Below are positions 7,437 through 14,334 of a DNA stretch of 17,726 nt, in pieces. This DNA is from JAENWH01 sp038248745 (GTDB lineage: Bacteria > Bacillota > Clostridia > Peptostreptococcales > Anaerovoracaceae). Both the position numbers and the translations under genes were made by a program. The number at the start of each line of letters is the position of its first letter. Positions within the stretch are counted from its first letter, which is position 1. The notes beneath the pieces were generated by a model. The model had not been told where the DNA came from, did no database searches, and saw only the letters and a program-made list of their open reading frames with translations. The stretch is from contig JBBRXC010000023.1 of NCBI GenBank assembly GCA_038248745.1, positions 1 to 17,726 on the forward strand, written 5' to 3'.

Positions 7437-9080
7437 ATGAAGAATGAAATAAACTCAATAGTCCGTGAATTATTAAATAAAAGGGGTATATCAAAAGAAA
7501 AAGATATACTTGAATTTTTATCCGAAAAACCAAAAAAAACTTATGATCCATTCCTTCTTCTGAATATGGAAGCAGGAGTGGATTTAATATTGTCTACAAT
7601 AAAAAACAGGGATAAAATTTGCGTTTATGGTGATTATGATGCGGATGGCATTACTTCAGTCGCAGTGATGATGGAGATCCTATCACATTTAACTGACAGG
7701 CTTGAATATTATATTCCCTCCAGGTTTGATGAAGGATACGGATTAAACAAAGAAGCAATTACAAAAATAAAACAACGTGGAATTAAACTAATTATTACAG
7801 TGGATTGTGGAAGCGTTTCTTTTGAAGAGGTTGAACATGCAAAAAAACTTGATTTAGATATCATTATTACAGACCATCATAATATTGCAGCTAAAATACC
7901 TGATTGTTTCGTGATTAATCCCAAACAAAAAAATTGCGAATATCCATTTAAAGACTTGGCTGGTTGTGGTGTTGCTTTTAAACTAGCGCAAGCCATACAG
8001 GTAAAAGCCAATCTCCCAAAACAGGTGCTTTCCAATTTACTTGATTTGGTTGGCATTGGAACTATTGGAGATATAGTTCCACTCATTGATGAAAACAGAA
8101 CATTGGCTAAATATGGGATCAAGGCTATTAACAACAGCAAACGGCAAGGGCTGATACGGTTGATAAAAGAAGCAGGACTGAAATATGGAGAAGTTAGCTC
8201 GGAAAATATCGCCTATGTGGTAGTGCCTCACATAAATTCGGCTGGCAGAATATCAGAACCAGCAATAGCATTAGAACTTCTGATCTCTAAAGATTTACAC
8301 ATGCAGACAGAAGGTGTCAACAGTTTAATCCTATCTAATAAGGAAAGAAAAAGGCTTCAGGAAGAAGGGTTTCTGCAATGTATTTCCATTGTCGAAGCAT
8401 CCCATTTACAAGATAATTTCAAAATTATCTTTGCCGAGGGAGTCCATGAAGGGGTCGCTGGCATTGTTGCAGGGAAAATAAAAGATAAATATGAGAGACC
8501 AACGATTATAATAACGAAGAGCGGTGACTATTTAAAGGGAACCGGACGAAGTGTCGAAAATATTGATATTTATGAAATTTTAAAGACTGTTGCGACGTTG
8601 TTTGAAAAATTTGGTGGACATTCAGGTGCTTGTGGCTTCACGATGAAAAGCGAAAATCTTCCCAAGCTAAGAGCTTCTCTTGAAAAACAAGTGAATAACC
8701 TGTATGCTGAAGACAACTTGCTGTTTTCACTTGAAAAGGACATGGACCTTGAATTTAATGGTAATGAAATGGATACTGCCCTCGTGAAAGAACTTGAAAA
8801 GATGGCCCCATTTGGAAACGCAAATAAAAAGCCTGTTTTTCAAATTAATCATGTTGAAATAATGAACCTCTTATTTATGGGCGCTGATCATAAGCATCTT
8901 CGTTTTAATTCACGCTGTAAGGATGGGACGGATTTGCCTTGCGTATTATTTAATAATGCGGGAAAATACTCGCTGGATGTCTTAAAAAATAATAAAGTGG
9001 GTATTTTAGGGTATCCAAACGTTAATAGATGGAATGGAACCGAGAAAATACAGTTTGTAGTTAGCGAGATAAAGTGTTAG
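7437..9080 (+). CDS. recJ: Single-stranded-DNA-specific 5'-3' exonuclease RecJ
   Basis: A 547-residue DHH-superfamily nuclease that degrades single-stranded DNA 5' to 3' in recombination and mismatch or base-excision repair. The metal-binding motifs are present: VYGDYDADG (63-71), Asp 123 in VDCG, TDHH (145-148), SAGRI (268-272), and the DHHA1 motif GGHSGACG (393-400). The C-terminal 120 residues look like the RecJ OB domain. Length fits the short, non-extended RecJ form rather than the long B. subtilis version. The residue before INSAGR is His where Arg is usual in the PRLNAAGR block. The start lies three bases after the upstream stop with only a weak GGATTGG in front, so translation probably depends on coupling. 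Its place inside a cell-wall operon is odd and is not explained by its role. Confidence 0.94.
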   Translation: MKNEINSIVRELLNKRGISKEKDILEFLSEKPKKTYDPFLLLNMEAGVDLILSTIKNRDKICVYGDYDADGITSVAVMMEILSHLTDRLEYYIPSRFDEGYGLNKEAITKIKQRGIKLIITVDCGSVSFEEVEHAKKLDLDIIITDHHNIAAKIPDCFVINPKQKNCEYPFKDLAGCGVAFKLAQAIQVKANLPKQVLSNLLDLVGIGTIGDIVPLIDENRTLAKYGIKAINNSKRQGLIRLIKEAGLKYGEVSSENIAYVVVPHINSAGRISEPAIALELLISKDLHMQTEGVNSLILSNKERKRLQEEGFLQCISIVEASHLQDNFKIIFAEGVHEGVAGIVAGKIKDKYERPTIIITKSGDYLKGTGRSVENIDIYEILKTVATLFEKFGGHSGACGFTMKSENLPKLRASLEKQVNNLYAEDNLLFSLEKDMDLEFNGNEMDTALVKELEKMAPFGNANKKPVFQINHVEIMNLLFMGADHKHLRFNSRCKDGTDLPCVLFNNAGKYSLDVLKNNKVGILGYPNVNRWNGTEKIQFVVSEIKC

Positions 9081-9083
9081 AAT
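9055..9083 (+). promoter_or_regulatory. Possible internal promoter before the S41 peptidase gene
   Basis: TTGTAG (9055-9060), a 17-base spacer and TAGAAT (9078-9083), preceded by TG to give an extended -10 (TGTTAGAAT). The -35 is poor. The element overlaps the end of recJ, and transcription would start near 9090, about 14 bases before the next ATG. Confidence 0.4.
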
Positions 9084-9103
9084 AATTTAGCGGAGGAAGA
9101 TAA

Positions 9104-10288
9104 ATGTTTGCAATGAGGAAAAGAAACTTAATATTTTTGATTATTCTGGTGTTCACTGTAGGAAGTATTGCAGGGACTTCTTTGATATATTTTGCAGGAG
9201 AACAATTAACAGGACAGGTATTGATCTCAAAGTCAGAGCTGACTGGCTTAAAGGATTTAGAAAAAACCTACCATGAAGTTGATCTCTTGAAACAAAAAAT
9301 TGAAGAAATATCTCTTTATAACGTGAAAGATGCGGATTTAATTCTTGGCATGAAAAGAGGCCTTTTCCAAGCGGTAGGAGATCCTTATACCAATTATTTG
9401 ACCAAAGAAGATTATGATTCTCTAAAGATTATGACAACAGGACAACTGCAGGGTATTGGGGTTACTGTTACTGTAAAAGATAATCATGTTGAAATAGTAA
9501 GCACAGTGAAAGAATCACCGGCATACAAAGCGGGGTTAAAGAGCGGAGATGCTATATTAAAAGTAGATGATGTGGAATATGATGGAACCCAGCTACAAGA
9601 GGCAGCAAGTGCACTTAGAGGAAATGCCGGAACAAAGGTCAAGGTAACCTTTCTCAGAAAGGGTATAACAAAAGAAGTAACAATTGTAAGAGCAAATATT
9701 GAACTTGAATCTGTTACATCAAAAGTGATTGAAGGGAATATTGGATATATTGATATAAAGTCATTTGAAATAAATACAGGAAAAGATTTTGAAAAAGAAT
9801 TAAGAGCTTTAGAAATGAAGGGTGTGGCAACATTAATCATTGACCTTCGTGATAATGGCGGAGGAATTGTGGAAAGCGGCGTTCAAATAGCGGATTTATT
9901 GGTTGATGAAGGCGTGATCGCTTATACAGAAGATTATAAAAAAGATAGAACTTATTATAAATCTGTATCCGGTAAAACAAAATTGCCATACGTTGTGTTG
10001 GTAAATGAAGGGACTGCAAGCACTTCTGAAATCCTTGTAGCAGGAATAAAATATCATAAGGCGGGTGCCATCGTAGGAACCAAAACCTATGGAAAAGGAA
10101 TTATCCAAACGGTTGCAGAAGTCAGCAAAGACGATTATATGAGAATAACGATTATGGAATATTTTGCGCCGGATGGGAAGAGAATAGACAAGGTGGGAAT
10201 AACGCCAGATTATGTTGTAAACTTAGTTGAAGATGACTTAAAAGATTATCAACTTGAAAAGGCAATTGAATTGTTAAAAAAACAATAG
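9104..10288 (+). CDS. Membrane-anchored PDZ/S41 carboxyl-terminal processing peptidase (CtpA/CtpB-like)
   Basis: A 394-residue serine protease. Residues 8-31 form one membrane anchor, so the protease faces outward. A short helical dimerisation region follows, then a PDZ domain (about 113-190, GIGVTVTVKDNHVEIV...AGLKSGDAILKV), then the S41 core. The catalytic set matches CtpB spacing: Ser 306 in NEGTASTSE, Lys 331 in KTYGKG and Gln 335. The start follows GGAGGA with six-base spacing. Family members trim or degrade exported proteins, and some Ctp proteases degrade peptidoglycan hydrolases. Co-transcription with ftsEX and the M23 hydrolase makes that hydrolase a plausible substrate, but this is inference. 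In B. subtilis CtpB acts in sporulation signalling; nothing here shows that role. Confidence 0.92.
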   Translation: MFAMRKRNLIFLIILVFTVGSIAGTSLIYFAGEQLTGQVLISKSELTGLKDLEKTYHEVDLLKQKIEEISLYNVKDADLILGMKRGLFQAVGDPYTNYLTKEDYDSLKIMTTGQLQGIGVTVTVKDNHVEIVSTVKESPAYKAGLKSGDAILKVDDVEYDGTQLQEAASALRGNAGTKVKVTFLRKGITKEVTIVRANIELESVTSKVIEGNIGYIDIKSFEINTGKDFEKELRALEMKGVATLIIDLRDNGGGIVESGVQIADLLVDEGVIAYTEDYKKDRTYYKSVSGKTKLPYVVLVNEGTASTSEILVAGIKYHKAGAIVGTKTYGKGIIQTVAEVSKDDYMRITIMEYFAPDGKRIDKVGITPDYVVNLVEDDLKDYQLEKAIELLKKQ

Positions 10289-10304
10289 TGATTTCTTTGG
10301 TATA

Positions 10305-10333
10305 TTGACTGGTGGAAATGGTCATGATATAAT
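10305..10333 (+). promoter_or_regulatory. Near-consensus promoter for the YerC-like regulator
   Basis: TTGACT (10305-10310), exactly 17 bases, and TATAAT (10328-10333) with an upstream TGA that makes an extended -10. It lies 16 bases after the S41 gene stop, with no visible terminator between them. A TrpR-type regulator could bind here, but I see no clear operator dyad. Confidence 0.88.
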
Positions 10334-10373
10334 TATACGGTAAAGTGTTAAAGTGCTTGAAAGGAGAAATAAT

Positions 10374-10664
10374 ATGAGTTATGATTCCAAATTCAAAAGA
10401 CCTGAAATAGATGAGTTATTCAGAGCCGTTTTATTGCTGAAGGATGAGGAGGATTGTTACAGGTTCTTCGAGGATCTTTGCACGATAAATGAGATACATG
10501 CTTTTGCTCAGAGGTTAGAAGTTGCGAAGCTACTTTCAGAGAAAAATACTTACAATGAAATTGAGGAAATAACAAAAGCAAGCACGGCAACCATTAGTAG
10601 AATAAATAAATGCTTAATTTATGGCGCAGAGGGATATCAAAGAATTTTAGCAAGGATGAAATAA
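10374..10664 (+). CDS. YerC/YecD-family TrpR-related DNA-binding protein
   Basis: A 96-residue all-helical protein of the TrpR/YerC family. TrpR-like landmarks are the central LCTINEIHAFAQRLEVAKLL and a helix-turn-helix at about 58-80 (TYNEIEEITKASTATISRINKCL, given here as one block of the fold). In TrpR the same region binds operator DNA. The tryptophan-binding role of TrpR is not evident here, and targets of the YerC group are poorly known. I choose the ATG at 10374 because AAGGAGAAA lies five bases upstream; the frame opens at a GTG at 10353, which would overlap that site. The gene has its own promoter and terminator, so it is a single-gene unit. A general regulatory role is a safe inference; a ligand is not. 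Confidence 0.85.
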   Translation: MSYDSKFKRPEIDELFRAVLLLKDEEDCYRFFEDLCTINEIHAFAQRLEVAKLLSEKNTYNEIEEITKASTATISRINKCLIYGAEGYQRILARMK

Positions 10665-10678
10665 ATTTAAAAACTTTG

Positions 10679-10704
10679 AAACGTCAACTTTTTGGCGTTT
10701 TTTT
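10679..10704 (+). terminator. Rho-independent terminator after the YerC-like gene
   Basis: A 9-bp stem (AAACGTCAA at 10679-10687 with TTGGCGTTT at 10692-10700, one G-U pair) and a 4-nt loop, followed by T to 10704. It ends 15 bases before the next start codon, so the next gene either reads through or is transcribed from an unseen site. Confidence 0.85.
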
Positions 10705-10719
10705 ATTTAAGGAGAGAGT

Positions 10720-11283
10720 TTGAACATATATTATGACATAGGAGAAAAAAGTAGCAATATACGCAGCGAAATGTTGATTAAAAAATCGTTGAAGCTTTAT
10801 AACATTGAATATAATCTGAAACTGTCTACAGAGGAAATTGAGCAGGAAAGGGTAAGTAGAACCCAAAAGGGGAAACCTTTTTTTAAACGGATCCCTTTGG
10901 AATTTTCGGTCAGCCATTCGGAAAATATATGGGTATGCGCCATGGGTCATAGTAGAGTGGGGATTGATGTTCAAATTGAAAAGACCGCCAAAACACTTGA
11001 AATAGCAAAGCGCTTTTTCACAAAGGAAGAATCGGATTTTGTGTTACTAAACGGCGCCTCAACTTTTTTTGAAATTTGGGCGATGAAAGAAGCTTTTGTA
11101 AAATTTACAGGAGAAGGGATTTCATATGGATTGGATAAATTCACAGTTGTACAAGATGGGAAAGTGATAGATAAGATGGAAAATCCGGTAAAATGCCATT
11201 TCCAGAAAATCAGGTTAATAGAATCCTTTTCATGTTATGCTTGTACTACTGAAAATGAAAAAGCTTATATAATAAAATTGTAA
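10720..11283 (+). CDS. Sfp-type 4'-phosphopantetheinyl transferase
   Basis: A 187-residue enzyme that would move the phosphopantetheine arm of CoA onto a serine of an acyl, peptidyl or aryl carrier protein. Motifs seen are GKPFF (51-55), FSVSHSE (62-68), VGIDVQ (80-85) and WAMKEAFVKFTGEG (120-133). Asp 83 and Glu 124 match the magnesium ligands of Sfp; Gln 85 stands where Sfp has Glu 109. The protein is shorter than the roughly 220 residues of Sfp. The start is a TTG with AAGGAG (10709-10714) five bases upstream; the next ATG (10780) would remove about 20 residues and has no such site. No synthase or carrier protein gene is nearby, so the client is unknown; it could be the only transferase for fatty-acid ACP or one for a natural product made elsewhere. 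Confidence 0.88.
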   Translation: MNIYYDIGEKSSNIRSEMLIKKSLKLYNIEYNLKLSTEEIEQERVSRTQKGKPFFKRIPLEFSVSHSENIWVCAMGHSRVGIDVQIEKTAKTLEIAKRFFTKEESDFVLLNGASTFFEIWAMKEAFVKFTGEGISYGLDKFTVVQDGKVIDKMENPVKCHFQKIRLIESFSCYACTTENEKAYIIKL

Positions 11284-11333
11284 ATTTATGATGCAGATAC
11301 AGGTTAACAGAACAACATTTATCTTCTGATTTA

Positions 11334-11342
11334 TGATACAAT
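11334..11342 (+). promoter_or_regulatory. Possible extended -10 element before the MATE gene
   Basis: TGATACAAT has the form TGn-TACAAT. No good -35 lies at 16-18 bases upstream, so this is a weak call. It would place transcription near 11349, before AGGAGA at 11362-11367. The 97 bases between the transferase and MATE genes show no terminator. Confidence 0.3.
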
Positions 11343-11380
11343 AATAGAGTAAGTACTAGATTAGGAGATATTAATCGGGA

Positions 11381-12760
11381 ATGATAATGAAGAACAAAAA
11401 AGAAACAGAAATATCAATTAAAGATAATAAGATGGGTACTCAGCCGATTATTCCGCTTGTGATTTCTATGGCGGTACCGCCGATGATATCCATGTTCATG
11501 CAATATACGTATAATTTTGTAGACTGTATGTTTGTTTCCTGGGTTGGCGAGGAAGAACTTATTGCAGTTTCCCTTGCATTTCCAGTAACAACACTTATTT
11601 TATCTGTTTCAATAGGACTTGGCGTAGGTACCAATGCGCTTATTGCAAGGAATCTCGGTGCAAAAAATCAGGATGGAGCAAACAACGTTGTTTCCCATAG
11701 TTTGATTCTTTCTTCTGTAGTGAGTATACTGCTGACTATAATAGTTCTGCTCCTGTTAAAACCGTTTTTTAGTGCATTTACCGATGATCCGGTTATATAT
11801 CAATTGGGGCTTGATTATTCCTACATCGTTGCGTTTATGGCCTTTGGAAATATGATGCATATTTCCATTCAGAAAATTATTCAGGCAACCGGAAATATGA
11901 TTTCTCCAATGTTGTTCCAAATGGCTGGTGTCCTTTTGAATTTTGTATTAGACCCAATACTTATTTTTGGATTATTTGGGATGCCAGAAATGGGTGTTAA
12001 GGGTGCAGCAATTGCAACGGTTATAGGCTATCTGTTTTCTATGATTCTGGCCTTTTATGTGTTGATTTTCACAAAACAGAAAGCTAAAATTAAAAAAACT
12101 GGGTTTCGTATTGAATGGAAATTGTTTCTGGATATCATCGTTATAGGCCTACCATCCTTGATTATGAATGCGTTGGGGGCTCTTATGGTTATCTTTGCAA
12201 ATATATTTTTAATAACATTTTCTATGACAGCTGTTGGATTTTTTGGTATTTATTTTAAAATTCAGCAACTGATAGTAATGACGGTGAATGGCCTCATTCA
12301 GGGGTGCATGCCAATCATGGCATATAATTATGGTGCAAACAATAGACCAAGATTGATGGAAACATTTAAGATAGGAACTCTGTTTGCGGCTATTTTGATG
12401 GGCATTGGAACAATGATCCTCTGGATTTTTCCGGAACAGTCTTTGGGAATCTTCAATGCATCAGACATTATGCTGGACTTTGGAATTCCTGCCTTAAGGA
12501 TTATGAGCGCCAGTTACGTTCTGGCAGCTTTTGGATTTATGTTTGCATCCTTCTTCCAAGCGACAGGAAGAGTGGGTTACAGCTTACTTATTAATCTACT
12601 GAGGCAGCTTGTGCTACTTGTACCCTTCATGTGGATTTTATCCAATACTATGGGGATCAATGGTATTTGGTGGTCCTTCATAGTTTCAGAAATTATCACC
12701 ACAATTATTTGTATATTCTTGTTTTATAAAGAGGAATTTAATGAATCAGCAAATAGCTGA
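11381..12760 (+). CDS. MATE-family multidrug/cation efflux protein
   Basis: A 459-residue membrane protein with about 12 hydrophobic segments in two similar halves, the MATE layout. The N-terminal block PIIPLVISMAVPPMISMFMQ and the nearby FVDCMFVSWVGEEELIAVS, together with the second-half QQLIVMTVNGLIQGCMPIMAYNYGA, are typical of the DinF/NorM/MepA group. Such proteins export cationic drugs or metabolites by sodium or proton antiport. The start at 11381 (or the ATG two codons on, 11387) follows AGGAGA at 11362-11367; the spacing is long for 11381, so the second ATG with its closer CGGGA is equally possible. The upstream neighbour is a phosphopantetheinyl transferase, but export of a synthesised product is only a guess. 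Substrate cannot be read from sequence. Confidence 0.92.
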   Translation: MIMKNKKETEISIKDNKMGTQPIIPLVISMAVPPMISMFMQYTYNFVDCMFVSWVGEEELIAVSLAFPVTTLILSVSIGLGVGTNALIARNLGAKNQDGANNVVSHSLILSSVVSILLTIIVLLLLKPFFSAFTDDPVIYQLGLDYSYIVAFMAFGNMMHISIQKIIQATGNMISPMLFQMAGVLLNFVLDPILIFGLFGMPEMGVKGAAIATVIGYLFSMILAFYVLIFTKQKAKIKKTGFRIEWKLFLDIIVIGLPSLIMNALGALMVIFANIFLITFSMTAVGFFGIYFKIQQLIVMTVNGLIQGCMPIMAYNYGANNRPRLMETFKIGTLFAAILMGIGTMILWIFPEQSLGIFNASDIMLDFGIPALRIMSASYVLAAFGFMFASFFQATGRVGYSLLINLLRQLVLLVPFMWILSNTMGINGIWWSFIVSEIITTIICIFLFYKEEFNESANS

Positions 12761-12793
12761 TTTAACAACATACGATTAAAGGAGCAGTTTGAA

Positions 12794-13282
12794 ATGATGC
12801 GTACAAAAAATATAAAAGACATCGCTATAAAATATTTGGCATATAGGGACCACACAGTATATGAAATGATCAAACATCTGAAAGAAAAAGAATTTGACCA
12901 AGTTGAAATTGATAATGTCATCACTGAGTTACTTGAATTGAAGTACTTAGACGATTATAATTATTGTAGGAAATATATGCCATATTCGGCCGGTAAAGGT
13001 AAAGGAAAAGAAAAAATAAAAATGGAACTGGTCCAAAAGGGAGTAGAAAAGCAGATCATCGAAGAAGCAATGATTGATGAAGAGGCTGAAGGTGAATTGT
13101 TAAGCATTTCAGAGACCGAAAGAGCTTTATTCCAAGGGGAAAAAGCATTATCCCATCAGGAAATTACTGAAAAGACCCTTGCCAAGGTTGGCCGAAGGCT
13201 TTCAACTCTTGGTTATTCAACAGATGTAGTCTATAAAGTGATGGGAATACTTATGAAACGAAGCAGAGGAAACAATGATTAA
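12794..13282 (+). CDS. recX: Regulatory protein RecX
   Basis: A 162-residue RecX-family protein made of three-helix repeats: IKDIAIKYLAYRDHTVYEMIKHLKEKEF, LLELKYLDDYNYCRKYM, and a late TLAKVGRRLSTLGYSTDVVYKVM repeat, each described here by its segment only. RecX binds along the RecA filament and limits or modulates strand exchange. AAAGGAG lies nine bases before the ATG. recA is not in this window; in many Firmicutes recX is likewise separate from recA. The gene sits 33 bases after the MATE stop and 31 bases before the NYN protein gene, so it is probably co-transcribed with both. Length is in the normal range for short bacterial RecX. Confidence 0.88.
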   Translation: MMRTKNIKDIAIKYLAYRDHTVYEMIKHLKEKEFDQVEIDNVITELLELKYLDDYNYCRKYMPYSAGKGKGKEKIKMELVQKGVEKQIIEEAMIDEEAEGELLSISETERALFQGEKALSHQEITEKTLAKVGRRLSTLGYSTDVVYKVMGILMKRSRGNND

Positions 13283-13313
13283 AGTTATCATTACGGACAA
13301 GTAAAGGAGAAAA

Positions 13314-14036
13314 ATGAGAAGAATAACCAATAATGTAGAGGAAAGAAGAATAGCAGTTTTGATTGATGCAGATAATGTATCACAAAAGTATATCAAATTT
13401 ATTTTTGAAGAATTATCAAAACATGGAATTTTAACCTATAAAAGAATATATGGAGACTGGACGAGTACAAGGCAGAATTCGTGGAAAGAAGTGCTCCTAA
13501 ATTATTCCATTACACCTATACAGCAATATGGATATACAACAGGAAAAAATTCTACGGATTCGGCATTGATTATTGATGCGATGGATATTTTATATTCAGA
13601 AAATGTTGATGGATTCTGTATTGTTTCCAGTGACAGCGATTTTACCAGATTGGCAGTCAGATTAAGAGAAGATGGTATGTACGTTGTTGGAATGGGCGAG
13701 AAAAAAACACCAAATCCTTTTATCGTGGCTTGTGAGCAGTTTAAGTATCTTGAGTCTTTAATTCAGGTTGAACCTTTAACAAAACCAACAACAAATATTG
13801 CAACCGTCCCAAAAGAATTAATAGAAATTACAAATGAGATATTGGTATTGATTGCTGATATGTCAGATGAAGCTGGATGGGTTCACTTATCTGCACTTGG
13901 GAACATGCTGGTGAAGAGACAACCGGATTTTGATACAAGAAATTATGGATATGCTAAACTTTCCACTCTTATTTCTGCCATTCCTGTAGTAGAAATGAAA
14001 ATGAAGGGAAAGGCCTATTATATAAGGAGCAAGTAA
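13314..14036 (+). CDS. NYN-domain nuclease with C-terminal LOTUS/OST-HTH domain
   Basis: A 240-residue two-domain protein. Residues 12-150 form a NYN (LabA/PIN-like) fold with the acidic residues that usually bind metal: Asp 18 and Asp 20 in LIDADN, Asp 82 in STDSALIIDAMD, and Asp 107/Asp 109 in SSDSDF. Residues about 163-240 match an OST-HTH/LOTUS winged-helix domain (ITNEILVLIADMSDE...WVHLSALGNML...FDTRNYGYAKLSTLI), a fold that binds RNA. NYN-LOTUS proteins are therefore thought to be RNA-processing nucleases, but the bacterial members' substrates are mostly unknown. The start follows AAAGGAG at a normal distance. The gene lies after recX with no terminator behind it before the ileS promoter. 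All key acidic residues being present argues for catalytic activity. Confidence 0.85.
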   Translation: MRRITNNVEERRIAVLIDADNVSQKYIKFIFEELSKHGILTYKRIYGDWTSTRQNSWKEVLLNYSITPIQQYGYTTGKNSTDSALIIDAMDILYSENVDGFCIVSSDSDFTRLAVRLREDGMYVVGMGEKKTPNPFIVACEQFKYLESLIQVEPLTKPTTNIATVPKELIEITNEILVLIADMSDEAGWVHLSALGNMLVKRQPDFDTRNYGYAKLSTLISAIPVVEMKMKGKAYYIRSK

Positions 14037-14042
14037 AAAAAC

Positions 14043-14071
14043 TTGACATAATACAGCCGAATGTATAAAAT
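14043..14071 (+). promoter_or_regulatory. Strong sigma-A promoter for ileS
   Basis: A perfect TTGACA (14043-14048), 17 bases, then TAAAAT (14066-14071). It begins six bases after the NYN gene stop. The start near 14078 leaves a leader of about 255 bases that contains the T-box riboswitch. Confidence 0.88.
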
Positions 14072-14116
14072 AAGAAAAGATGTATATTTGAATATGTTTA
14101 AATAAATTAAATAGGT

Positions 14117-14315
14117 AAAGTGTTGAAAAAGACAGTAGGTATAGGTAATATCCTTACAGAGAGGCAGCCAAAGCTGAGAAGCTGCCGGTGCAACTATATT
14201 GAAAATCACTTTGGAGCTTAAATCACAAAATAAAGTGGCGGGAAATCGCAACTAGGGTGGTACCGCGGTTTGATAATCGTCCCTAATTCGTATAATAATA
14301 CGGATTAGGGATTTT
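14117..14315 (+). ncRNA. T-box leader riboswitch controlling ileS (specifier AUU, isoleucine)
   Basis: The leader senses uncharged tRNA-Ile. Stem I is closed by AAAGTG (14117-14122) with CACTTT (14207-14212) and includes a helix GGCAGC/GCTGCC (14163-14168/14181-14186). The specifier is most likely ATT at 14198-14200, followed by GAA as in other T-boxes. The conserved T-box AGGGTGGTACCGCG is at 14254-14267; its TGGT (14258-14261) would pair with a 3' ACCA, which suits tRNA-Ile. AGGG (14254-14257) can pair with CCCT (14281-14284) to form the antiterminator, which competes with the terminator that follows. When tRNA-Ile is uncharged the gene is read; when it is charged, transcription stops. The nearby UUG and AUA readings of the specifier are less well placed. 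Confidence 0.95.
14280..14315 (+). terminator. Regulated terminator of the ileS T-box
   Basis: A 14-bp stem (14280-14293 with 14298-14311, one G-U pair) with an AATA loop, followed by TTTT. Its left arm contains the CCCT needed for the antiterminator, so the two structures exclude each other. It probably also ends transcripts arriving from the recX/NYN genes. Confidence 0.92.
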
Positions 14316-14334
14316 ATATTAAAGGAGAAACAGA

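Noticed and set aside
8229..8250. RecJ might be inactive because Arg is replaced by His before INSAGR
   Set aside because: The acidic metal ligands, DHH and GGHSGACG motifs are all present, so one conservative basic change is not enough to call it dead.
9484..9840. 118-residue minus-strand open frame inside the S41 peptidase gene
   Set aside because: It is opposite the conserved PDZ and core region and is rich in Ser/Phe/Thr as expected of an antisense shadow.
10289..10304. Terminator between the S41 peptidase and the YerC-like gene
   Set aside because: No stem with a T run fits the gap; read-through into the next unit is likely.
10353..10373. GTG start giving seven extra residues on the YerC-like protein
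   Set aside because: The extension overlaps the AAGGAGAAA site that serves the ATG at 10374.
3799..14036. A multi-gene defence or other new system built from the MinD-like, NYN and RecX genes
   Set aside because: The genes lie in separate transcription units among housekeeping genes, and nothing in the sequence ties them together.
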